From Betaproteobacteria bacterium (GTDB lineage: Bacteria > Pseudomonadota > Gammaproteobacteria > Burkholderiales > Burkholderiaceae_D): DNA of 8,664 nt. Of the stretch, positions 1 through 5,426 are shown piece after piece. Each line of letters starts with the position of its first letter. Position 1 is the first letter of the stretch. Both the position numbers and the translations under genes were made by a program. The notes under the pieces are model-generated. The model was not told where the DNA came from, did not search any database, and worked only from the letters and a program-made list of their open reading frames with translations. Location: the NCBI GenBank assembly GCA_015655165.1, contig JAATFN010000349.1, forward strand, positions 1 through 8,664. Reading direction: 5' to 3'.

Positions 1-573
1 AATTTGTGTTGCAGGAGAAAACTGTGTGCCATCTGGTGTGCGACCATAGTTTGTCCAGTTTGCACCGTCGTCTTTGACTTCATTAACAACTGCAACTTCA
101 CCTTCGGGTTTAACCAACCAGATCGGATTGAATGCATTTGCAAATGCACCAATGACCCCGATTAAAAGAATGACAACCGATGCCAAGGAAGCGACTTTGA
201 TACGTGCACATTTTTTAGCACCTTTTAACTTCGGTGTCAGTAATGCCACCAAGATACCCAATACTGCCAAAAATCCCAAGCGTGCCGCTAATGGCCAGAA
301 ATTGAAGCCGGCTTCCCACAGTGCCCAAAATATAGTGACAACAAATGTTGCTGCGTACAGATAAGCACCGAGGATTTGTGTAAAGAGTAAAAATACCCCG
401 GAGACTAGAATGAGTGTGCCAGCTATTAAGTAATAGTACGACCCCCCTAATTCCGTCAACTGCACACCGCCTTTGAGCAGATAGCCACCAACTGCAATGA
501 GAATTACGCCTACGATTGCAGACAAAATCCGGACACCCTTTGAGGGCGGTAGAACCACGTTATCATTTTCCAT
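1..573 (-). CDS. gcd: Membrane-bound PQQ-dependent glucose/quinate-family dehydrogenase, N-terminal part (cut by window edge)
   Basis: The minus strand is open from an ATG at 571-573 to the window edge, giving 191 residues without a stop. Several hydrophobic segments (about residues 15-32, 45-63, 65-82, 88-104 and 115-134) form the membrane anchor typical of Gcd-family quinoproteins. They include a GGSYYY motif near residue 46 and WEAGFNFWPL near residue 83, both close to E. coli Gcd as I recall it. After the last membrane segment comes NWTNYGRTPDGTQFSPATQI, the characteristic opening of the periplasmic PQQ beta-propeller. The family oxidises aldoses, quinate or shikimate at the periplasmic face and passes electrons to ubiquinone. 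The propeller and its catalytic residues lie outside the window, so glucose versus quinate cannot be decided. A weak Shine-Dalgarno (GGAA) precedes the start. Family call strong; symbol less certain. Confidence 0.88.
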   Translation of the reverse strand, partial: MENDNVVLPPSKGVRILSAIVGVILIAVGGYLLKGGVQLTELGGSYYYLIAGTLILVSGVFLLFTQILGAYLYAATFVVTIFWALWEAGFNFWPLAARLGFLAVLGILVALLTPKLKGAKKCARIKVASLASVVILLIGVIGAFANAFNPIWLVKPEGEVAVVNEVKDDGANWTNYGRTPDGTQFSPATQI

Positions 574-815
574 AAATTTCCAATACCACATTACTCACTT
601 AATCAAGTCGATAGTATATGCCTTCAAAAAAGCCATGAACATAATCAATGCATATCAACATTTCATACAGGAAATCGTAAAAAAATAACAGATTATCCCT
701 ATTAAAAATAATGTTTTTATCAAAATTCAACGTACATAAGACTTACAGCCCAGTGATGACTGTAATACACAATCTACTCGAGCAATCATCAAATAAAACG
801 TCAACTTAAAAAAGA

Positions 816-845
816 AATCAAATGTAATTTAACTAACATTTGATT
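816..845 (-). terminator. 10-bp inverted repeat followed by a T-rich tract; possible terminator of the DeoR-type gene
   Basis: AATCAAATGT (816-825) and ACATTTGATT (836-845) are perfect reverse complements around a 10-base spacer. Read on the minus strand, the stem is followed directly by TTCTTTTTT, which fits a factor-independent terminator about 115 bases past the regulator's stop. The stem is AT-rich and therefore weak, so a protein-binding operator for the dehydrogenase gene is an equally fair reading. Confidence 0.4.
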
Positions 846-940
846 ACAAAAATTAAGGTCATGCCAACAGATTTTCCATACAAAAGCGCCTATGAATAAA
901 AATTTTTCTACATTTACGACAGATAAAACTACAAATCATC

Positions 941-954
941 GTGATACGTATCAC
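941..954. promoter_or_regulatory. Perfect 14-bp palindrome GTGATACGTATCAC
   Basis: The 14 bases are exactly self-complementary and lie 4 bp beyond the stop codon of the DeoR-type gene. With no loop the element cannot make a good RNA hairpin, so a binding site for a dimeric DNA-binding protein is more likely than a terminator. Its position about 370 bp upstream of the dehydrogenase start makes the target gene uncertain. I cannot assign a cognate regulator. Confidence 0.35.
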
Positions 955-958
955 CTAT

Positions 959-1750
959 CTATTCATCAAGATTTGCAATCAATACTTCAATTCCGGCATC
1001 TTCCAACTGTTGTTGTATGAGAGCGGAAATACCTGCATCGGTAATAATCCGGTGAACTCTATCCAAATGCACAATGCGAAAGATAGCCTGCGATGAAAAT
1101 TTCGAGGAGTCGACCAATACGTTCACTGTTTGTGCCGTATCGACAAATGCACGATTCATCGCTGCCTCATCATGCGTTAACATTGAAATACCGCTTTGAA
1201 GACTGATGCCATGCACCCCAAGAAATGCGGCCCTGACCGTGATTTCATCAAAAATACCTTGTTCCGGCTGGCAAACCGATGTCATTTTTCTAAAATCGAG
1301 TGTACCGGGCAACATATACACTGAAGCATTGTGGCTTCTGGAGAACTCCATTGCGACAGTTAAACCATTTGTCACCACATGCAAATTTCTGTGTGCTCTT
1401 AACGCTTCCGCAAAACGGCAAGAAGTTGTCCCGCCGTTTAATAAAATACAATCCCCATCACTCACCAATTGTGAAGCAAGTTCTGCAATCGCTCTTTTCT
1501 GCCGCGCATTTTCCTTGGCTCTTTCTGCGTAACTGATACTTTCATAGCGTGCCCACCCTTCAGAAAAGACATCACCGGAAACAGCGCCCCCCCGAGTTCT
1601 TTCCAACACACCTTTTTCTTCCAGCTCAATCAAATCACGCCGGATTGTAATGGGTGAAGTTTTAAATGTCTCTGCCAACACATTGACTTCGACAATACCC
1701 CCGGAGGTCACCAACGACATGATTTCTTTATGTCTTGTAGCTTTCAGCAT
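959..1750 (-). CDS. DeoR/GlpR-family transcriptional repressor
   Basis: This 263-residue protein has the usual DeoR-family size and layout. An N-terminal winged helix-turn-helix spans about residues 6-57, with the recognition segment TSPITIRRDLIELEEKG at 31-47 and the wing ending in RTRGGA. A C-terminal sugar-phosphate-sensing domain (about 78-240) carries NGGTTS (105-110), VTNG (126-129) and VDSSKF (213-218), the phosphate- and sugar-binding signatures of the family. The ATG at 1750 is supported by an AAAGGT ribosome site at 1758-1763. The gene is transcribed away from the phosphatase-transporter operon, with 113 bp between start codons, the usual arrangement for a local repressor that also controls itself. 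The family normally responds to a phosphorylated intermediate, which fits an operon for organophosphate uptake. The actual effector is unknown; I would not call it GlpR proper. Confidence 0.9.
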   Translation of the reverse strand: MLKATRHKEIMSLVTSGGIVEVNVLAETFKTSPITIRRDLIELEEKGVLERTRGGAVSGDVFSEGWARYESISYAERAKENARQKRAIAELASQLVSDGDCILLNGGTTSCRFAEALRAHRNLHVVTNGLTVAMEFSRSHNASVYMLPGTLDFRKMTSVCQPEQGIFDEITVRAAFLGVHGISLQSGISMLTHDEAAMNRAFVDTAQTVNVLVDSSKFSSQAIFRIVHLDRVHRIITDAGISALIQQQLEDAGIEVLIANLDE

Positions 1751-1757
1751 ATTTTTT

Positions 1758-1763
1758 ACCTTT
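1758..1763 (-). promoter_or_regulatory. Ribosome binding site of the DeoR-type gene
   Basis: AAAGGT on the minus strand ends 7 bases before the ATG at 1750, a normal position. It supports the chosen start and contrasts with the divergent HAD gene, which has no such site. Confidence 0.6.
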
Positions 1764-1801
1764 GTTCACAATAGCAAATGTGATCATACGCAATCATTAA
1801 A

Positions 1802-1822
1802 AAATGTTCCATAGCGATTTAC
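1802..1822. promoter_or_regulatory. Possible degenerate GlpR-like operator
   Basis: AATGTTCCATAGCGATTTAC (1803-1822) matches the left half of the E. coli GlpR operator as I recall it (ATGTTC, then an ATA core followed by CGA). The right half is poor: by hand about 13 of 20 positions agree. It sits between the two divergent genes, where a repressor of this family would act. Suggestive only. Confidence 0.3.
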
Positions 1823-1846
1823 ATTGTCATATTCATGTAATAAACG
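1818..1846 (+). promoter_or_regulatory. Candidate promoter of the phosphatase-transporter operon
   Basis: TTTACA (1818-1823) and TAAACG (1841-1846) are 17 bases apart. The first is a good -35 match and the second a poor -10. If used, transcription would begin near 1852-1854, leaving only about 10 leader bases before the ATG at 1864. The palindrome AACGATCGTT (1843-1852) would overlap the -10, an ideal place for repression. The weak -10 makes this tentative. Confidence 0.28.
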
Positions 1847-1879
1847 ATCGTTAATATCAATATATGAACATTAACGATC
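1843..1879. promoter_or_regulatory. AACGAT repeat cluster: palindrome plus 10-bp inverted repeat over the HAD start codon; likely DeoR-type operator
   Basis: AACGATCGTT (1843-1852) is a perfect 10-bp palindrome. GATCGTTAAT (1846-1855) is also the exact reverse complement of ATTAACGATC (1870-1879), with a 14-base spacer that contains the HAD start codon. The AACGAT half-site therefore occurs three times within 37 bases. The position, directly before and over the first codons of the divergent operon, suits the operator of the adjacent DeoR-family repressor. In RNA the long repeat could place the AUG in a hairpin loop. Confidence 0.5.
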
Positions 1880-2562
1880 AAATAAAAGCGATTATTTTCG
1901 ATCTGGACGGCACCTTGATCGACACGCTCCCCTCCCTTGCCAATGCTGTCAACGCCCTGCTCTTAGCATCGGGACACCATGCAGTAGAAACCAGTGTCAT
2001 GCGCCCGGCATTGAATAACGGGCTATTACATATGGTTCGCTTTGCTATCGAGATACAAAGTACGCCAGTGCCCCACACAACTGCGTTGATGATAGAAAAC
2101 CGGTTTCTTGGTTATTACGCACAACACTGGCTCCAGCAAGCATGTACCTTCCCGTATGTACAACAGACACTACAACATATTCACGACCAAGATTATCTTG
2201 TCGCATTGTGTACCAATCGAGACCGACACACTGCGCAACAATTATTACAGCGTCATGACATTGCCCACCTGTTTGATGCACTTGTCTGTATTGATGATAT
2301 TGCGCATCCAAAACCACATCCGGAACCACTGTTAAAAGCAATGCATATGTTGTCCATTTCAAAAAAACAGGCATTGTTTGTTGGGGACTCGGCACTGGAT
2401 GCACAGTGTGCCAAAGCATGTGATGTGTCATTTGCAGCCTACCTCAACGGATATGCAACAGATAAGGCTGACTTGCACCCCAGTGTATTTACTTTTGATG
2501 CTTATGATCAATTTCAACATCATCTATCACGTATTGCCATTAAGGAGCCGATAAATGGCTGA
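1864..2562 (+). CDS. HAD-superfamily phosphatase (subfamily IA, phosphoglycolate phosphatase-like)
   Basis: All four HAD motifs are visible in 232 residues. Motif I is FDLDGTL (12-18) with nucleophile D13 and general acid/base D15. Motif II is CTN with T117. Motif III has K150 in AHPKPHPEP. Motif IV is GDSALD (174-179) for magnesium binding. A helical cap inserted after motif I (about 20-90) marks the Gph-like subfamily IA, which hydrolyses small phosphomonoesters in the cytosol. Motif I begins so close to the N-terminus that the ATG at 1864 must be the start, yet no Shine-Dalgarno precedes it and an in-frame TAA lies at 1852-1854. It is first in the operon and overlaps the ATPase gene by 8 bases. 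Here it may dephosphorylate the phosphomonoester released by the terminal phosphodiesterase, such as glycerol phosphate; phosphoglycolate is the alternative. Substrate is inferred, fold is not. Confidence 0.9.
   Translation: MNINDQIKAIIFDLDGTLIDTLPSLANAVNALLLASGHHAVETSVMRPALNNGLLHMVRFAIEIQSTPVPHTTALMIENRFLGYYAQHWLQQACTFPYVQQTLQHIHDQDYLVALCTNRDRHTAQQLLQRHDIAHLFDALVCIDDIAHPKPHPEPLLKAMHMLSISKKQALFVGDSALDAQCAKACDVSFAAYLNGYATDKADLHPSVFTFDAYDQFQHHLSRIAIKEPING
2542..2547 (+). promoter_or_regulatory. Strong ribosome binding site of the ABC ATPase gene
   Basis: AAGGAG lies 7 bases before the ATG at 2555, inside the end of the HAD gene. It fixes the ATPase start and shows that the ATPase can be translated well on its own despite the 8-base overlap. 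Confidence 0.75.
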
Positions 2563-3706
2563 TATTTGCATTTCCAGTCTCAGTAAATATTATGGAGAAA
2601 CCAAGGTTCTCCACAATCTAGATCTGACTGTCAAAGACGGAGAGTTTCTGACACTCCTCGGCTCATCCGGCTGCGGGAAGTCCACCTTGCTAAAACTGAT
2701 CGCAGGTCTTGAGGAGCCAAGTGCTGGCAGTATCAGTATTGGAGAACAGGATTTAAGTGACCAGTCACCCAGCAAACGTAATTGTGCGATGGTATTTCAA
2801 TCCTATGCCCTATATCCGCATATGACTGTTCTCGAGAATATATGCACGCCTTTACTGATGCGGGGATTACACTTTTGGCAACGGCTTCCTGGTGCTTCAT
2901 TCTTTTCTGCTGCAGCCAGAAAAATTAAAAAAAATGCCGTCATGCAAGCAACCGAGATTGCCAACAGTCTCGGTATCGGGCATCTTTTAACACGTAAACC
3001 TGCACAACTATCAGGTGGTCAACGTCAGCGTGTTGCTTTGGCAAGAGCCATGGTAAGACGCCCCTCTGTCTTTCTTTTTGATGAACCGCTGTCCAATCTG
3101 GATGCCAATCTTCGCCAGTCATTGCGGACGGAAATACGTCGCTTGCATGACATGCTTGGCGTTACATTTATCTATGTCACCCATGATCAGCATGAAGCCA
3201 TGTCAATGTCCGACAGGGTCGCGGTCATGCGCGAAGGGAATATTCTACAACTGGCGTCACCACATGAAATCTATGAGGAGCCTGCCAATTTGGACGTTGC
3301 CCGATTTGTCGGTTCACCTAGAATCAATCTGATTCAAGCCAATATCCATGATGGTCACGTATTTTTCGGCACGACGCCTATCGGTCAATGCGATAGTGCA
3401 AATGGCCCATGTACAATCGGTTTTAGACCACAAGCGGTATCTGACACCTACACACCGGGCCTGTCAATCCATGGCGAAATACAAGCACTGGAATATACCG
3501 GAACAGATGTACTGACAACCGTACATCTGTCTTTAGTGAATGAAGACATCGTTTGTAGCCTCAGTGCCAAAGACCATTCTTTTCAGATAAAAGAACAGTT
3601 GACTCTGTATATCGCCTTTAACGATCTGCACCTTTTTGATCACAACGGTAACCGTAATCCATCGTTTTTCGCACCACTTTTCTTATCGAAAGCCGCGCAA
3701 CGATAA
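2555..3706 (+). CDS. ABC transporter ATP-binding protein, UgpC/MalK (CUT1) type
   Basis: This 383-residue cytoplasmic ATPase powers the adjacent permease pair. Walker A is GSSGCGKST (36-44), the Q-loop Q82, the signature LSGGQ (152-156), Walker B VFLFDE (172-177), the D-loop SNLD (180-183) and the switch histidine H210. A C-terminal regulatory region of about 140 residues follows (from about 240), as in MalK and UgpC, and includes GFRPQAV. The domain order and the ATP-utilising residues are intact. One oddity is a stretch of about 18 extra residues between Q-loop and signature (around 103-127) compared with E. coli UgpC as I recall it, facing the helical subdomain that meets the permeases. 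I recall similar insertions in some betaproteobacterial homologues. The stop codon overlaps the next start as TAATG, giving tight coupling. Substrate class (glycerol phosphate-like) is inferred from the operon. Confidence 0.93.
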   Translation: MADICISSLSKYYGETKVLHNLDLTVKDGEFLTLLGSSGCGKSTLLKLIAGLEEPSAGSISIGEQDLSDQSPSKRNCAMVFQSYALYPHMTVLENICTPLLMRGLHFWQRLPGASFFSAAARKIKKNAVMQATEIANSLGIGHLLTRKPAQLSGGQRQRVALARAMVRRPSVFLFDEPLSNLDANLRQSLRTEIRRLHDMLGVTFIYVTHDQHEAMSMSDRVAVMREGNILQLASPHEIYEEPANLDVARFVGSPRINLIQANIHDGHVFFGTTPIGQCDSANGPCTIGFRPQAVSDTYTPGLSIHGEIQALEYTGTDVLTTVHLSLVNEDIVCSLSAKDHSFQIKEQLTLYIAFNDLHLFDHNGNRNPSFFAPLFLSKAAQR

Positions 3707-4578
3707 TGAAAACACATCCACTCAACACAGTCATATTGCTTGCGCCAGCTATCTTGTTCACGCTGTTGTTACTGATCATTCCCGTTATCGTTGTCGCTTT
3801 TTTCTCGTTAACTGACTGGCAGTTCGGCGCACAAGCATTTAACTGGATTGGTTTGTACAATTACAGCGAACTGTGGCATGACCCGGTCTTTCGCAAATCT
3901 GTATCCAATACTCTGGTCTATCTCGTCATTGTCACCATTGGTTCGATTGGCATCGGATTGTGTGCAGCGCTGTTAATTGAATCTGATACAGGGTTACGCA
4001 GATTTTACAGAACAGCATTTTTTATGCCGGTTGCCTCGACACTGATTGCGATGGCCATCGTCTGGCAATTTATGCTGCATCCAAATTTCGGGCTCATCAA
4101 CCAGCTCTTGGCGCTTATCAATATCCAACCAAAAAACTGGCTATTCAACAAAGATATTGCACTCTATTCCCTATGTGCCATCGGTATATGGCAAATGGCA
4201 GGACTGGCTATGGTGTTATTCATCGCAGGACTAAAAAATATCCCGCAAGACATCAAACATGCAGGAGCGCTAGATGGCATCTCCAATCCAGTAGACCGTT
4301 TTGTACGCATTACATGGCCATTATTGGGCCCCACAACACTTTTTGTTGTGACGATCTGCGCCATTCGTGCACTTCAAGTATTCGACATCGTGCATGCGCT
4401 CACCAAAGGCGGGCCAAATAAATCCACAGAAGTATTGTTGCATACCATTTATGCAGAAGGCTTCGGATTTTTCCGCATGGGCTATGCCTGTGCAATGACG
4501 ATCATATTCATACTTGGCATTTTCTTTCTCACGCAAGTGCAGCACGCTGCCATGGAACGAAAGACACACTACTCATGA
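3706..4578 (+). CDS. ABC transporter permease, UgpA-like
   Basis: This 290-residue inner-membrane protein has about six membrane segments (near 8-33, 68-93, 103-124, 152-175, 207-227 and 258-277). A binding-protein-dependent permease EAA loop lies before the fifth (186-206, HAGALDGISNPVDRF followed by ITWPLL). The conserved glycine is G191, though the opening EAA is degenerate. The loop docks on the ATPase. KGGPNKSTEVL (234-244) is typical of the sugar and glycerol-phosphate (CUT1) permease family. The start shares one base with the ATPase stop (TAATG) and has no clear Shine-Dalgarno, so translation is probably coupled. It should form the transmembrane channel as a heterodimer with the next gene product. 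Confidence 0.92.
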   Translation: MKTHPLNTVILLAPAILFTLLLLIIPVIVVAFFSLTDWQFGAQAFNWIGLYNYSELWHDPVFRKSVSNTLVYLVIVTIGSIGIGLCAALLIESDTGLRRFYRTAFFMPVASTLIAMAIVWQFMLHPNFGLINQLLALINIQPKNWLFNKDIALYSLCAIGIWQMAGLAMVLFIAGLKNIPQDIKHAGALDGISNPVDRFVRITWPLLGPTTLFVVTICAIRALQVFDIVHALTKGGPNKSTEVLLHTIYAEGFGFFRMGYACAMTIIFILGIFFLTQVQHAAMERKTHYS

Positions 4579-5408
4579 ACCAACCTTCCCTGCTTTTTCG
4601 CTGTTTCAGGCATCTTGTCCTGCTGTGTGGTGCCTTCTTTTTTCTCATGCCGTTTATCTGGATGTTACTGACATCGTTTAAACCTGTCGACGAAATATTT
4701 TCCCGCGAAATTACGTTGCTACCGACACACTGGGCCTTGATAGAAAATTACACACTGGCGCTCACAAAAGTACCTTTGTTGCGTTACATGTTCAATGGCA
4801 TTGTTGTCTGTGCCGGTATTTTATTACTTCAACTCGTCATCAACCTTCCTGCAGCCTATGCCTTTGCCAAACTGGACTTCACCGGAAAGAAATATGCGTG
4901 GGCACTTGTCCTGCTGGCATTGATGATCCCGTATCAGGCAACCGCCATACCCATCTACATCATGTTGCATTATGCAGGACTGTTAGATACATATGCTGCG
5001 TTGATTCTTCCTTTCATCAGTTCTGCGTTCGGTATTTTTTTATTCAGACAATCTTTTCGTTCCGTGCCAGACGATCTGATTCATGCAGCACGTATGGATG
5101 GCATGAATGAGCTGGAACTGGTGTGGCGCATCATGCTACCCACAGCCATACCGGCCATTTTTGCCTTTTCGATATTTTCTCTTGTGTGGCACTGGAATGA
5201 TTATTTCTGGCCATTATTGGTTGTCACCTCTCCCGATATGGCAACGCCGCCACTTGGCACCACCTTTTTCCGTAATGAAGATGCCGGTAACAACTATGGC
5301 CCGTTAATGGCAGGAACCGTATTAATTACTGCACCACTTGTATTGTTTTTTATCGTTGCACAAAAACGTTTTGTCGAAGGAATGACACTAACCGGTGTCA
5401 AAGGTTAA
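4575..5408 (+). CDS. ABC transporter permease, UgpE-like
   Basis: This 277-residue inner-membrane partner of the preceding permease has membrane segments near 12-34, 71-94, 107-130, 137-157, 190-212 and 245-262. Its EAA loop (170-190) reads HAARMDGMNELELVWRIMLP, with conserved glycine G176. The N-terminal PFIWMLLTSFKP (26-37) and the C-terminal QKRFVEGMTLTGVKG are hallmarks of the MalG/UgpE family. The start overlaps the previous stop as ATGA (4 bases) without a good ribosome site, which again indicates coupling and equal dosage of the two permeases. It is a complete protein of normal family length. Confidence 0.93.
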   Translation: MNQPSLLFRCFRHLVLLCGAFFFLMPFIWMLLTSFKPVDEIFSREITLLPTHWALIENYTLALTKVPLLRYMFNGIVVCAGILLLQLVINLPAAYAFAKLDFTGKKYAWALVLLALMIPYQATAIPIYIMLHYAGLLDTYAALILPFISSAFGIFLFRQSFRSVPDDLIHAARMDGMNELELVWRIMLPTAIPAIFAFSIFSLVWHWNDYFWPLLVVTSPDMATPPLGTTFFRNEDAGNNYGPLMAGTVLITAPLVLFFIVAQKRFVEGMTLTGVKG

Positions 5409-5415
5409 CCACACT

Positions 5416-5420
5416 AGGAG
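5416..5420 (+). promoter_or_regulatory. Strong ribosome binding site of the binding-protein gene
   Basis: AGGAG sits 6 bases before the ATG at 5427 in the 18-base gap after the second permease. The two permeases lack such a site, so this may give the binding protein its usual excess over the membrane components. An out-of-frame ATG at 5423-5425 lies closer but gives no sensible product. Confidence 0.7.
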
Positions 5421-5426
5421 TAATGT

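Larger units (their letters stand above)
574..958. other. AT-rich intergenic region upstream of the PQQ dehydrogenase
   Basis: These 385 bases between the regulator's stop codon and the dehydrogenase start hold no convincing gene on either strand. Two symmetrical elements stand out and are listed separately: a palindrome at 941-954 and an inverted repeat at 816-845. The dehydrogenase promoter should lie here on the minus strand. The best -10-like hexamer I see is TATACT (618-613), 17 bases from a poor -35 (TGTTCA, 641-636). This is only a weak candidate. Confidence 0.5.

Noticed and set aside
74..364. Plus-strand open frame of 96 codons
   Set aside because: It lies antisense to the well-supported PQQ dehydrogenase frame and has low-complexity, non-protein-like composition.
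497..688. Plus-strand open frame of 63 codons crossing the dehydrogenase start
   Set aside because: It overlaps the 5' end of a real gene in antisense, has no ribosome site and resembles no family I know.
1779..1796. CRP-like site (TGTGA half-site) in the divergent region
   Set aside because: TGTGA is present at 1779-1783, but the partner half-site reads GCAAT rather than TCACA, so it is not a credible CRP site.
2045..2431. Minus-strand open frame of 128 codons within the HAD gene
   Set aside because: All four HAD motifs are in the plus-strand frame; the antisense frame shows no recognisable protein features.
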